Notes under the pieces: model-generated
Databases searched by the model: none
Told to the model about the DNA's origin: nothing
The model's input: only the letters and a program-made list of their open reading frames with translations
Assembly: GCF_900143285.1 (NCBI RefSeq)
Contig: NZ_FRDN01000019.1
Coordinates: 27,218 to 91,217 of the forward strand
Origin: Desulfitobacterium chlororespirans DSM 11544
GTDB taxonomy: Bacteria; Bacillota; Desulfitobacteriia; Desulfitobacteriales; Desulfitobacteriaceae
Reading direction: 5' to 3'
Length of the DNA stretch: 64,000 nt
Shown here: positions 9,402-18,412 of the stretch, piece after piece
How the letters are laid out: each line of letters opens with the position of its first letter
Position numbering within the stretch: position 1 is the first letter of the stretch
Program-made: the position numbers and the translations under genes

Positions 9402-9758
9402 ATGGACAAAAAAAGAACTATAAACCCACCGGTTTATAGTCCTCATGTAAAAAAAGCCGTCGATTTTACTTTTCAAAACCTCAACGAAGAATTAAGCCTG
9501 GAAAGGATCACCGGGCATCTCAATCTCAACAAATCCTATTTTTGCAAGCTGTTTAAGCATCATATGGGTACGACCTACACCAAATTCGTCAACGAGCTGC
9601 GCATTGAACAAGGTAAACAGCTATTGCTGGAAACAGAATTATCCATTCTCGATATCGCCCTTGCTCTGGGGTACAATAATCCTAATTACTTTATCAAGGC
9701 ATTTAAGCAGCATTTAGGAACCACTCCCCTTAAGTACCGCAAAGCAAGGGAAATCTAA
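9402..9758 (+). CDS. Minimal AraC-family DNA-binding protein
   Basis: A 118-residue protein that is almost only the double helix-turn-helix of the AraC/XylS family: LSLERITGHLNLNKSYFCKLFKHHMG forms the first HTH and ILDIALALGYNNPNYFIKAFKQHLG the second, ending in TPLKYRKAR. The usual effector domain (full proteins are about 280 residues) is absent. The ATG has a good AAGGAGG site, so the short form looks real and not truncated by accident. Divergent from the siderophore operon across the Fur-like site; a role in siderophore control is inference. Its stop overlaps the stop of the convergent response-regulator gene. Confidence 0.85.
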   Translation: MDKKRTINPPVYSPHVKKAVDFTFQNLNEELSLERITGHLNLNKSYFCKLFKHHMGTTYTKFVNELRIEQGKQLLLETELSILDIALALGYNNPNYFIKAFKQHLGTTPLKYRKAREI

Positions 9759-10453
9759 ACTCGAAAACGATAGCCTGCTCCCCAGACGGTTTCAATATAT
9801 TGGGGCTTGGAAGGGTCTATCTCCGTTTTCTCGCGAATCCGGGCAATATGCACAGTAACCGTTGCCGAATCCCCTAAAGATTCCAATCCCCAGATCCGCT
9901 CAAAAAGCTCTTCCCTACCAAAAACCCGGTTGGGGTTTTGCGCTAAATATAACAGCAAGTCGAATTCTTTCTGGGCAAGGTTCACTTCCTGATGGTTAAC
10001 AAAGACTCGCCGTGAGTCTTTTTCGATTTTCAGCCCCCGGATGGTAATGGATTGGCGTTTTTTGATCCCGGCATTAAAACGTTCTTTAAGCCGTTCATAA
10101 TTTTCAATATGGGCTTTGACCCGGGCCACCAGCTCCCCCGGACTGAAGGGCTTCGTGATATAGTCATCAGCTCCCAGGCTTAAGCCTTTGATCTTATCGA
10201 TCTCCTCTTTTTTGGCTGAGACCAATAAAACGGGAATATCCTTATCCTCTTTCATACTCTTGAGAATCTCCAGTCCATCTAAGCCGGGCAGCATGATGTC
10301 GAGAATGATTAAGTCGAATTCGTTGTTCTGGATAGCTCTCAACCCTTCTACTCCGTCCGTGGAGAGAGTGACATCAAAACCTGCCACCTCCAGATAATCT
10401 CTTTCCAGCTCAGCAATACTGGAGTCATCCTCGACGATTAAAATGTGTTTCAT
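9755..10453 (-). CDS. OmpR/PhoB-family response regulator
   Basis: A 232-residue two-domain regulator: receiver with acidic pair VEDD near residue 9, phospho-acceptor Asp52 in ILDIMLPGLDG, and switch residues VSAKK and TKPF; then an OmpR-type winged helix ending in HIARIREKTEIDP and GAGYRFRV. Its probable partner kinase (11388-12833) is on the same strand but separated by about 0.93 kb of repeats, where direct adjacency would be normal. The GGAGGG-like site before the ATG is good. Confidence 0.93.
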   Translation of the reverse strand: MKHILIVEDDSSIAELERDYLEVAGFDVTLSTDGVEGLRAIQNNEFDLIILDIMLPGLDGLEILKSMKEDKDIPVLLVSAKKEEIDKIKGLSLGADDYITKPFSPGELVARVKAHIENYERLKERFNAGIKKRQSITIRGLKIEKDSRRVFVNHQEVNLAQKEFDLLLYLAQNPNRVFGREELFERIWGLESLGDSATVTVHIARIREKTEIDPSKPQYIETVWGAGYRFRV

Positions 10454-10559
10454 GTTTGGCCCTCCTTGAGTAGCGTTTTCTTGCGTCCTTGAGTATTCTC
10501 CCTTGAATCCTTGGGTATTCTTATGGTGAAATATCTGGGTCGCGTAGCTTTACCCACAA

Positions 10560-10817
10560 CGTACCTTCGGGCGTGAGCTCCTGAAACCCTCCACTGGAGG
10601 CTTTCTTCATCGGATCTCACGTACTCCATAGCTCCGGAGCTGGTCAACTCGCCTTCTTAACAGCTCCACCAAACCCCGCTGCTTTCTGCATGTTAACCGT
10701 GGCTCCGCTATGTTAAGAAGGCCTCGTTGACCCGGCCGCTCCTCCGCTAAAGCCGTTACCTTCGGGCGTGAATCCTAAAACCTTCCACCGGAAGGTTTCT
10801 TCTCCGGAGTTCACGTC
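10560..10817. repeat. Direct/inverted repeat mosaic between kinase and regulator
   Basis: Two imperfect direct copies of about 64 bp, at 10560-10624 and 10755-10817, both starting with ACCTTCGGGCGTGA and ending in TCACGT, so each can fold on itself. Between them is a further imperfect inverted pair, 10643-10661 with 10712-10731 (core CTTCTTAAC / GTTAAGAAG). The stretch 10820-11045 shows no gene and some short direct repeats. ORFs through the region look non-coding. Confidence 0.7.
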
Positions 10818-11045
10818 TTTTGTGTGCAAAGCTACGGCTTGCAAGTCTTTTCAGTCCACATTATGAGCCTTCTGGGGATCTTTTTGGGTTCTCCTCAGGA
10901 CAGGACCTTCTCAGGGCTCTTCCCTGAGCCGCCGGTCATGCCGCCAGCGGCATCGGCGAAAGCTGCAAAAACCGACGGGGACTGACCTTATCCCGTAACA
11001 CCTTCTCAAGCCTTATCCTTCAACGCCTTTCTCAAGCCTAAACCC

Positions 11046-11341
11046 TGAAGCCCGAGAAGCAGCCCAAGGATTTTGCTTTACGGGAGGAAGCGGATTTAAG
11101 CGAGCGGAGACAAAACTTCGCGAAAAGCACGCTGCGGAGAAAGGTTGGAAACAGGACGTTTCCAACCGGCTATGAGGCAGGAGCCGATTTAGCCACGAAA
11201 CCCGGACGAGGGTTTCGCCCAAGCCGCCGCGCCACAGAGAACGACTTAGCGGCGCAGGTGGACCTTTCGGAGCGGAGTGCTTTGAGCGTTAGTTTTGTCC
11301 GCGCAGCTTATGGAGCGACCGATGTAAAGCAAAATCCTGGA
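11046..11341. repeat. Foldback/MITE-like repeat, copy 2 (long form)
   Basis: Long form of the element at 1471-1705, in reverse orientation. Terminal inverted repeats lie at 11064-11081 and 11324-11340. Nested inside are further complementary segments (GGAGACAAAACT at 11106-11117 with AGTTTTGTCCGC at 11291-11302), so much of the roughly 275 bp can fold back. Two clean hairpins sit in the middle: GGTTGGAAAC/GTTTCCAACC at 11143-11167 and CGAAACCC/GGGTTTCG at 11196-11217. It lies 46 bp past the kinase stop and contains no convincing gene. Confidence 0.8.
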
Positions 11342-11387
11342 GACCTACTCCCCAGACCCAAAAGGCACGCAAGATGTGAAATGCGGC

Positions 11388-12833
11388 TCACCCCTCACCC
11401 CGGGGCAGCGAAATAAGCACACTGGTCCCTTTGCCCTCCCGGCTGACAGCCCATATCCGGCCCTCATGCCCTTCCACAATCTGTTTGGCGATGGCCAGGC
11501 CCAGGCCGCTGCCTTTGATTTCAGTGCGGGCCGTATCCGAGCGATAAAACCGCTCAAAAATCTGAGCCACATCTTTTTTCGGTATTCCCCGGCCATTATC
11601 CTTAATTTCAATGATGATGCTGGAATGGGTTTCCCGCAAGGATAGGGTGATGACCCCCTCTTCTTTATCCATATACTTACGGGAATTATCGATGATATTG
11701 AGAATGACCCGCATCATGCGTTCCCGATCCAAGGGAATTTCCTGAGCTGTAGTAAGCTCAGATTCGAAGAGGATTTTAATCCCGTTTCTCTCCATCTCCG
11801 GTTCTATTTCCTGAAGTCCGTCATCTAAAAATTCCCCGATATTGGTTTTTTCAAAACTAAAGGGAATTTGATTAAGATCCAGTTTGGCATAGAGCAGCAA
11901 GTCGTCGATCATGGTATCCACTTGCTCTGCCTTGCGGTAAATTGTCTTTAAGTATTTTTCTTTCTTCTCCGGAGAATTGGCAATCCCGTCCAGCAGCCCT
12001 TCCACATAGCCTTTAATGGAGGTCACCGGGGTCTTTAAGTCGTGAGAAATACTGGATATGAGCATCTTGCGGTTATCCTCATATTTAAGCTGGGTATGCA
12101 CAGAATTCTTTAACTGAATACGCATGCGCTCAAGGTCGCGGCAAAGTTCCCGCACCTCTTGGTCCCCTTCTTCGACGATTTCATAATCCAAATTGCCTAA
12201 GGTGATTTCCATGGCCGCTTTCTGCAGGTTGTTAAGGGGGGTAAGAATTCGCAAGGAAAAATAGTAGGAGGCAATGGCATTGGCGCCGATAAAGGACAAA
12301 AGGAACACCAAGCCGCTGAAGACTAAAAAATTCGTCATATCAAAGGAGGCCGGATTGATCGGAACAAGGAGATAAAGAGTAGTTTGCTTCTCCCCTTGCG
12401 CCTCGTCACGAGATACATCAAAGGACTGGACAGTGTAAGACTGAGTTCCCAAATCCACCCGGGCACTGCGGAATTGTATCGCCGGTTTCTTCAGTTTAAC
12501 CACATCGATGGCCGTTAAGCTGCGTGAGGAAAAAAGCACCCTTTCCCCTTCCAGCACCACGACTTCGCCATCCAGGATATCCATCCGCGCCTGGAGCTCC
12601 TTTTGAAAGGAGCTGTCCCTGATCTTCTCAGGATTTTGGCGAAGAACACTATTCTCACGGCCGACTAATTCCATAGTCAGCTGAGCAACCTCCTGAGTAT
12701 TCTGAAAGGCCTGCTCCGTGTCCGCCAGCTTGCCGGCAATGTAAATATAAGCCATAGCACTAATAACCGTAATCATCACCGGGAGGATTACGGTTAAAGC
12801 ATTGGCTGAAATAAGTCGTCCTTTCAGATTCAT
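11388..12833 (-). CDS. Sensor histidine kinase
   Basis: A 481-residue membrane kinase: transmembrane segment about 10-33, an extracellular sensor of about 130 residues, second transmembrane segment about 167-190, HAMP about 190-243, HisKA with phospho-acceptor His264 in SSISHDLKTPVTS, and a HATPase domain with N box NIIDNSRKY, G1 DNGRGIP and G2 GSGLGLAIAKQIV. It starts 9 bp after the ABC permease, so it belongs to the same transcript as the exporter. With the response regulator at 9755-10453 it resembles envelope-stress/antibiotic-sensing systems linked to ABC-2 exporters; the signal is unknown. Confidence 0.93.
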   Translation of the reverse strand: MNLKGRLISANALTVILPVMITVISAMAYIYIAGKLADTEQAFQNTQEVAQLTMELVGRENSVLRQNPEKIRDSSFQKELQARMDILDGEVVVLEGERVLFSSRSLTAIDVVKLKKPAIQFRSARVDLGTQSYTVQSFDVSRDEAQGEKQTTLYLLVPINPASFDMTNFLVFSGLVFLLSFIGANAIASYYFSLRILTPLNNLQKAAMEITLGNLDYEIVEEGDQEVRELCRDLERMRIQLKNSVHTQLKYEDNRKMLISSISHDLKTPVTSIKGYVEGLLDGIANSPEKKEKYLKTIYRKAEQVDTMIDDLLLYAKLDLNQIPFSFEKTNIGEFLDDGLQEIEPEMERNGIKILFESELTTAQEIPLDRERMMRVILNIIDNSRKYMDKEEGVITLSLRETHSSIIIEIKDNGRGIPKKDVAQIFERFYRSDTARTEIKGSGLGLAIAKQIVEGHEGRIWAVSREGKGTSVLISLPRGEG

Positions 12834-12842
12834 CCTGTCACC

Positions 12843-13595
12843 TTAAAATTCTTTTTTATCAAAAAGATAGTAGGCTCCTGTGAAAAACAGCAGAGCATAT
12901 CCCAGCATTAAGAGGAATTGCCGTACTATCTTCATCAGGGGAAACGAGTTGGCCAACCAAAGATTATACCAATCAAAATAGGATGTCAGAAGAATTCCGG
13001 AATATTGAGAAAAAAGCATACCCAAGCCTTTAAAAAGAATGAAGGCTAGAATCGATACGAAAAAAACCGAAATACCGCTTTTCAATACATTAGCCAGGAA
13101 AACGATGCCTAAGGCCAGCACAAATAAAGGAATAAAGCTTACTGTGTAGGAAAGCGCGCTTTGCCATACCCCTTTCAGACTCATCGTACCGCCGTCAAAT
13201 AAAAGCCCTGCCAGTAAAGAAAAGATCAACAACAAACCCAGATTGGTTAAGATAAAGATACCGATAGCCGACACTTTCGCTGAAAACAGCTTAAAACGGC
13301 TCACAGGCCTTGTCAAGGTTATGCGCATGGTATTTTGAGCAAACTCCCCTGAGAAGCTGTCAATGGCTACCAAGGCCGCAAAGAGAGGCAGAAGAGTATT
13401 AACGGCTACCGACAGGACCAGCATAGAAAAATCCGCGCTGCCCGCTCCGCGAATACCAAACCCTAAGCGAACCCCCAAAACCAAAAGCTGCCCCACAACA
13501 ATCACCAGCAAAGAAAGAATGACCGCCACCATAACCTTCTTTTTCTTGCGTAATTTCTCAAGTTCATTGATTAATGCTGCTTGAAACACGGCCAT
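12843..13595 (-). CDS. ABC-2 type exporter permease
   Basis: A 250-residue membrane protein with about six segments, starting with a cytoplasmic FQAALINELEKLRKKKK stretch and containing AVNTLLPLFAALVAIDSFSGEFAQNTMRITLTRPVSR, the hallmark of ABC-2 permeases of the BcrB/NatB type. It pairs with the ATPase, whose gene overlaps it by 32 bp. Likely role is export of a peptide, antibiotic or Na+. Confidence 0.88.
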   Translation of the reverse strand: MAVFQAALINELEKLRKKKKVMVAVILSLLVIVVGQLLVLGVRLGFGIRGAGSADFSMLVLSVAVNTLLPLFAALVAIDSFSGEFAQNTMRITLTRPVSRFKLFSAKVSAIGIFILTNLGLLLIFSLLAGLLFDGGTMSLKGVWQSALSYTVSFIPLFVLALGIVFLANVLKSGISVFFVSILAFILFKGLGMLFSQYSGILLTSYFDWYNLWLANSFPLMKIVRQFLLMLGYALLFFTGAYYLFDKKEF

Positions 13596-14307
13596 TGCGC
13601 TCTACCTCACTCACAAAATAATTCTCCAGGGTAGCATAATTCTTAAGAATGTCTTCAGTGGTCTGGACATTGAGAAGCATCCCGTTATAAATAACGCCAA
13701 TCTTGTTACAGGTTAATTCCACATCGTGAATTAGATGACTGGAGATAAAAAAAGTGGTCCGCTCCTGTTCTGCCAAATATAAAATCAACTTGCGGATATC
13801 GATCATGCCTTCGACATCAAGACCGTTTAAAGGCTCATCAAGAATAACCACTTTAGGCCGGGACAGAATGGCCGCCGAAAGTCCCAGGCGTTGTTTCATA
13901 CCCAGAGAGAACCGTTTCGGCTTCTCATTTTTATAGCGGAGCATTCCCGTCAATTCCAGGACTTCTTCGATTCGTTGCCCATCCACATCCGGATAAAACC
14001 GGGCCAGTTGTCTGAGATTATCGTAAGCGCTGAGATAGGGATAGGTCTCCGGTATTTCAATGATACAGCCCACGTGAGCCATGGCTTTTTCATACTCTTC
14101 CAGGATACTGTGACCAAATATCTTAACATCACCCCGATCCGGAGCGATCAATCCTGTCATAATTTTCATTGCCGTGCTCTTCCCTGCGCCATTGGGACCA
14201 AGAAAACCGAAGATCTCACCTTTATAAATATCCAGACTGAGATCGTTAATACCACGACCGTTCTTATAAAGTTTCGTGAGATTTTGAATCTCAATGACTT
14301 TTTCCAT
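13564..14307 (-). CDS. ABC exporter ATPase (BcrA-like)
   Basis: A 247-residue ATPase: Walker A GPNGAGKSTAMK, signature FSLGMKQRLGLSAA, Walker B VVILDEPLNGLDVEG, H-loop SSHLIHDVE. The SLGMKQR signature is typical of drug/bacitracin exporters such as BcrA. First gene of the unit ATPase-permease-kinase (-regulator); ribosome site GGAGG before the ATG at 14307. Confidence 0.92.
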   Translation of the reverse strand: MEKVIEIQNLTKLYKNGRGINDLSLDIYKGEIFGFLGPNGAGKSTAMKIMTGLIAPDRGDVKIFGHSILEEYEKAMAHVGCIIEIPETYPYLSAYDNLRQLARFYPDVDGQRIEEVLELTGMLRYKNEKPKRFSLGMKQRLGLSAAILSRPKVVILDEPLNGLDVEGMIDIRKLILYLAEQERTTFFISSHLIHDVELTCNKIGVIYNGMLLNVQTTEDILKNYATLENYFVSEVERNGRVSSSINQ

Positions 14308-14336
14308 GTGCTAACCTCCAAATGAAGCCCCTAAAG

Positions 14337-14365
14337 GAGCTGCCGGAGTCCCACTCCGGCAGCTC
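14337..14365. promoter_or_regulatory. Perfect 13-bp inverted repeat upstream of the exporter operon
   Basis: Arms GAGCTGCCGGAGT and ACTCCGGCAGCTC with a 3-nt loop, just upstream of the ABC ATPase ribosome site. No clear T tract follows on either strand, so it may be an attenuator, an mRNA-leader hairpin or an operator and not a terminator. Confidence 0.5.
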
Positions 14366-14405
14366 AAGCTATTTTGCTCTAATTATCACTGAACTAATCC
14401 GCCCT

Positions 14406-14429
14406 AAAACCCCCGCCTCTACAGGCGGG
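14406..14429 (-). terminator. Terminator of the secreted-protein gene
   Basis: On the minus strand CCCGCC-N6-GGCGGG followed by GGTTTT, 15 bp past the stop of the gene ending at 14444. Confidence 0.65.
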
Positions 14430-14443
14430 TGCCTAAGTCTCGT

Positions 14444-15691
14444 TCAATCCAAAACCGGATTAAAGGTTGAGTCATACATCAGGTTCATATTCGAATAATC
14501 GTTATTGATATAGAAGTTTATTTTACCCATATAGTTATCAAGGTAAATATGCCCTTCCCTGTTACTTCCCTCTCCGGCGGAGCCTTCAAAGCTTGCGTCA
14601 CGCATATCTTCACTTAAGAACTTCGCGTTAAAGGTGAAGTCTTCGCTCTTATTGACTGAGCTTACGTAGTCCGCTTTATATACTTCCTGGTAGCGGCCGG
14701 TGATGCCGTTTTGATCAATATTGGTGATCTCCAGGATTCTCTCCCCGGCTTTCACCAGTCGTCCGTCTTTTTCCGTAATGATATCATTCTTAAAGGTCCC
14801 CACAAATTTCTGAGGATTGCTCATCACATTGCGATCCCTAATGATATCTTTGACCACTTCCTGGCCGGTGAGATCCGGTTTCGTGACAACGGTAGTATTG
14901 ATATCTTTAATAGTGCCCAAAACTTCAACAGTCAACTCATGAACCTGGCCGTCCGCGTCTTTACCGGTTATGGTTGCCTGAGCCAGCAGATTCTGCAACG
15001 CTCCTGTTTCATCAATGCTGGCGGAGCCTGTCACTTCCTTCACGGCGATATCTTTTGTCATCCGTGGCCAGCCATTCTCCATTCTGGAATCATGAAACTG
15101 TTGTTTGATTGCAAAGGAGGAGACGGCATTGATCAAAGTAGGAATCTGCATTTCCGAAAGAGATCCTGACAATTCCTTCGACCCGTCGGGATTTTCCTTG
15201 ACAATCACATGGTCTTTCAGGCTTCCCACAACGGCATCGATAATCCGCTCCACATCTTCAAACTCGTCTTCGGCAAAAGGATTATCAAAGGCCTGAAAAT
15301 TCCGGCCCTCCGGATATTCCCCCACATAGATCTTGTCTCCATCCATACCCTTGCGGATCATGGTGTTATTGTCATTATAATAGCTATAGTTGGATACCTG
15401 GCCTTGGAAATTCTCAGAGGTAGTGGTACTTTCTGTAGCATTCTTGACCCGATCGATTTTCTGCACCGAACTTTCGGATTCCAGAACTTTCCCATTGGCT
15501 TTAAGTACTGCGGTCATTTCCATAGTATAATTGTCATACTGGCCACTGGCCTTTTCCGCAGTCATCTTTATACCATCCTTGAGTTGATCATAACCGCTTT
15601 TGCTGACGATATCAGCAAAGGCTGTGGTGGCAAACAGCAAAGCACCTATGGTAAAACCAGCGATGATTGCTGTTTTCTTTTTTAATTTCAC
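14444..15691 (-). CDS. Secreted protein of unknown function
   Basis: A 415-residue protein with a classical signal peptide (MKLKKKTAIIAGFTIGALLF, cleavage probably after TTAFA near residue 26). The mature part is acidic, without cysteines or lipobox, and looks mostly beta/alpha with no motif I recognise. The start (DQLKDGIKMTAEKASGQYDNYTMEMTAVLKANGK) is reminiscent of lipoprotein-carrier-like or outer-surface stress sensors, but I do not assign it. It lies upstream of the ABC-2/kinase operon on the same strand, separated by a terminator; a sensor-accessory role is speculation. GGAGG ribosome site. Confidence 0.8.
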   Translation of the reverse strand: MKLKKKTAIIAGFTIGALLFATTAFADIVSKSGYDQLKDGIKMTAEKASGQYDNYTMEMTAVLKANGKVLESESSVQKIDRVKNATESTTTSENFQGQVSNYSYYNDNNTMIRKGMDGDKIYVGEYPEGRNFQAFDNPFAEDEFEDVERIIDAVVGSLKDHVIVKENPDGSKELSGSLSEMQIPTLINAVSSFAIKQQFHDSRMENGWPRMTKDIAVKEVTGSASIDETGALQNLLAQATITGKDADGQVHELTVEVLGTIKDINTTVVTKPDLTGQEVVKDIIRDRNVMSNPQKFVGTFKNDIITEKDGRLVKAGERILEITNIDQNGITGRYQEVYKADYVSSVNKSEDFTFNAKFLSEDMRDASFEGSAGEGSNREGHIYLDNYMGKINFYINNDYSNMNLMYDSTFNPVLD

Positions 15692-15819
15692 ATTGATTCC
15701 TCCTTTTACTTTGTGGAAGCTTCCCTTAGCTTTATTCTAACCTTCGTGTCTTGACTTTTCGTAAACAGATTCTAAATAAAGTATAAACTAACTATTAGCA
15801 TTAATAAACTTGCTCAATC

Positions 15820-15847
15820 ATAAAAGCAAAGCCGGAGTAAATCCGGC
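15820..15847 (-). terminator. Terminator overlapping the AI-2E-transporter stop
   Basis: Stem GCCGGA/TCCGGC at 15831-15847 followed on the minus strand by TTTGCTTTT. The stem begins within the stop codon of the gene ending at 15847. Confidence 0.55.
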
Positions 15848-16920
15848 TAAATGCTGAAGCGATATTGGATTACTTTTGCTCTGACTAAGGCTTTATAGAA
15901 GATGATCAGCAGCGGGGCCAGGAAGACACCCAAGACTCCCATGACCTTAAAGCCGACCCAAATAGAAATCAACGTTGATAAAGGACCCAGACCAATTCTT
16001 TCCCCGAGAATTTTCGGTTCAATAATCTTGCGCAATACTGTGATCACGATAAAGAGAAGAATCAGGCCAAGGCCGCTGAAAATATCCCCCAGGGTAATTA
16101 AAACGATTCCCCAGGGAACGAGAACGGAGCCTGTGCCGAGAATGGGTAAAATATCGACAATCACAATCAAAAGCGCCAATACCAGGGCATAGCGCATGTC
16201 TAAGATCAAGAGTCCCCCGAGACTCACAATGTAGGTAAAGGTACTCAACACCACCTGAGCCTTTAAAAAGCCAATGGTTGCGTTGCGTAAATCGGAAAGG
16301 ACGACAATTGCCTTAGGCTTCGACTCCTTTTTAAAATAAGAAAAAAAGTGTGCAGTTATATGATTCAAATTCAAATTAATCATATAAAGGGCAATGAAGA
16401 AGATCAGGAAAGTAATGAAAAAGAGGGGTATGGACGCCGTAATGGAGATGGTTTGGGCCCCCCAGGTGGACAGCAGATTGATACTGGATAATTGGTTGGC
16501 AAAGCCGGTAATGGTTTGATTGATCTGTGCCACCATCTCAGGGGGCAACACCATGATCAATTCATTGATGCGCTGATTAGCATCATTAAACCAAAACTGG
16601 ATATTAGGAATATTGCGTTGGATGAACTTGATTAATTCATAAGCCTCACTTGTGATCTTGGTAATCAAGAAATAAGCCAGCAGCAGGAATCCGCCCAGAA
16701 ACACAAAATAGGAAATATTAGCGGCAATAGGCCGGTTGATCTTCGGCCATTTCATGAGCCATTGATTGAAAGGCTCCAAAAGCAGAGCAAACACCAGAGC
16801 AAAGATAAAGGGAGCAAAATGAGGCAAAGCATAATAAGCAACCAGGGGGACCAAAATAAAGGCTATGATAACAAGCAGCGTCACCGCTACTTTCTTGGCA
16901 AATTCTTTCATGTAAGGCAC
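15847..16920 (-). CDS. AI-2E family (PerM/YtvI-like) transporter
   Basis: A 357-residue membrane protein with about eight segments in the AI-2E/PerM pattern: paired helices at the N-terminus, a long middle loop (SEAYELIKFIQRNIPNIQFWFNDANQRINEL), and the conserved C-terminal region DILPILGTGSVLVPWG and GERIGLGPLSTLISIWVGFKVMGVLGV. Members export small molecules or Na+; the substrate here is unknown. It stands alone. Confidence 0.9.
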   Translation of the reverse strand: MPYMKEFAKKVAVTLLVIIAFILVPLVAYYALPHFAPFIFALVFALLLEPFNQWLMKWPKINRPIAANISYFVFLGGFLLLAYFLITKITSEAYELIKFIQRNIPNIQFWFNDANQRINELIMVLPPEMVAQINQTITGFANQLSSINLLSTWGAQTISITASIPLFFITFLIFFIALYMINLNLNHITAHFFSYFKKESKPKAIVVLSDLRNATIGFLKAQVVLSTFTYIVSLGGLLILDMRYALVLALLIVIVDILPILGTGSVLVPWGIVLITLGDIFSGLGLILLFIVITVLRKIIEPKILGERIGLGPLSTLISIWVGFKVMGVLGVFLAPLLIIFYKALVRAKVIQYRFSI

Positions 16921-16977
16921 TCTCTCCTATCTGCGAAAAATGTACTTATCACTCATTTTAGGGTATATGTCCACCTT

Positions 16978-17006
16978 TTGCAATGAAATAACAAGAAGGT
17001 TATAAT
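16978..17006 (+). promoter_or_regulatory. Sigma-A-type promoter of the radical SAM gene
   Basis: TTGCAA, 17 bp, TATAAT: a near-consensus promoter ending about 75 bp before the ATG at 17082, which has a strong AAAGGAG site. Confidence 0.6.
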
Positions 17007-17081
17007 GTGTTAATATAGTGTTAATAATACAATCTCTGCTCACCTTAAACTAAGGACTTTTTTCGTAAAAAGGAGTTATGT

Positions 17082-18404
17082 ATGATCATCGAAACGACTA
17101 AGCAAAACCTTTCCCAAATCAGAAACCCGGATTTCTCCCAGTATGCTCAGATTTATGCCCGGGTCTATGATCATTTTATTGAGCAAATCAAGCAAACGGG
17201 CATGGCCCTGGATGAAAATCTTGAAAAAGAGACCGCCGCTAAACTGGAAAAAATCAAGCAACTGCAAGGAGTTTTCCGAAACTCTGATAAAAGCATCGTC
17301 AACACCTGGATTTCCTCAGCCTGTGAAGCCTGTCAAAAAGGTGTCGGAACAGTGACTATGTATGTCTCCCTGATGTGTCACCGTAACTGTTACTTTTGTT
17401 TTAATCCTAATCAGGAAGATTACGAGCATTTTACGCATAACAAAAGGGATCTGGTAAGTGAACTCTCTCAACATCTCAAACACGGCCCTAAACTGACCCA
17501 TCTGGCCTTGACAGGTGGAGAACCCCTGCTGCATAAAAAAGAGATGCTGGATTTTTTCCGTCTGGCTAAGGAAAATTCCCCCAAAACCCATACCCGTCTC
17601 TATACCTCCGGAGATTTCCTCGACCGGGAAATACTTCAGGACCTCAAAGACGCCGGTCTCCGTGAAATTCGTTTCAGCATTAAAATGGAAGACCCTGAAC
17701 GCCTCAAGCAGGAAGTCTATGAGAGGATTGCTTTAAGCAAGGAATATATCCCCGATGTTATGGTAGAAATGCCTGTTTTGCCGGGAAGCTTTGCCGAAAT
17801 GAGGGAAGTCCTCCTTGAACTTGACCGCATCGGCATCTCCGGCATTAATCTCTTGGAGTTTTGTTTTCCCTTTAACAATGCCGATGAGTTTATAAAACGG
17901 GGCTATAAGGTAAAAAACCCTCCCTTTAAAGTCCTTTACGACTATTGGTATGCCGGCGGGCTGCCCATCTCCCGCAGCGAACTGGAATGCCTGGATTTAA
18001 TGGCCTTCGCCCTGGAAGAAAAGCTGGAGCTGGGCGTCCACTACTGTTCTTTAGAGAATAAACAAACCGGACAAATCTATCAGCAAAATTACGGACAAAA
18101 AGTGTCCTCTCTTATGTTCTTTTCCCCAAGAGACTATTTCTTTAAATCGGCAAAAGTCTTCGGCGAAGATATTTCTAAAGTCAAGAAAATATTCAAAAAG
18201 AAAAACGTGACCCAATATCAATTCAATGCCGACTATAATTATCTGGAATTCCACGTCAGTCAGATCAAGCTCCTCAAGGACCTTGGTATTGAAATCGGCA
18301 TCTCCTCAAATGTCATGGAAGTCCGGGAAGATGGCAAGTATCTGCGGGAGTTGAAAATCGATAGGACTTATCCCAAAGACTTTGACTTGTCAAAGGATAT
18401 CTGA
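17082..18404 (+). CDS. Radical SAM protein of unknown substrate
   Basis: A 440-residue enzyme with the radical SAM motif CHRNCYFC (Cys99, Cys103, Cys106) and the SAM-binding LTGGEPLLHKKEM near residue 142. An additional CEAC pair lies just before at residues 81-84. The first 75 residues form a helical domain, and the last 120 include a CSLENKQTGQIYQQN stretch seen in some tRNA- or peptide-modifying members, but there is no clear SPASM domain. It has its own promoter and no operon partner, so no substrate is suggested by context. Confidence 0.87.
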   Translation: MIIETTKQNLSQIRNPDFSQYAQIYARVYDHFIEQIKQTGMALDENLEKETAAKLEKIKQLQGVFRNSDKSIVNTWISSACEACQKGVGTVTMYVSLMCHRNCYFCFNPNQEDYEHFTHNKRDLVSELSQHLKHGPKLTHLALTGGEPLLHKKEMLDFFRLAKENSPKTHTRLYTSGDFLDREILQDLKDAGLREIRFSIKMEDPERLKQEVYERIALSKEYIPDVMVEMPVLPGSFAEMREVLLELDRIGISGINLLEFCFPFNNADEFIKRGYKVKNPPFKVLYDYWYAGGLPISRSELECLDLMAFALEEKLELGVHYCSLENKQTGQIYQQNYGQKVSSLMFFSPRDYFFKSAKVFGEDISKVKKIFKKKNVTQYQFNADYNYLEFHVSQIKLLKDLGIEIGISSNVMEVREDGKYLRELKIDRTYPKDFDLSKDI

Positions 18405-18412
18405 CTCCTCGC

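Noticed and set aside
10450..10647. 65-residue frame after the response regulator
   Set aside because: Runs through the repeat mosaic; no ribosome site.
11013..11645. Several short frames across foldback copy 2 and the kinase end
   Set aside because: Not conserved between repeat copies or antisense to the kinase.
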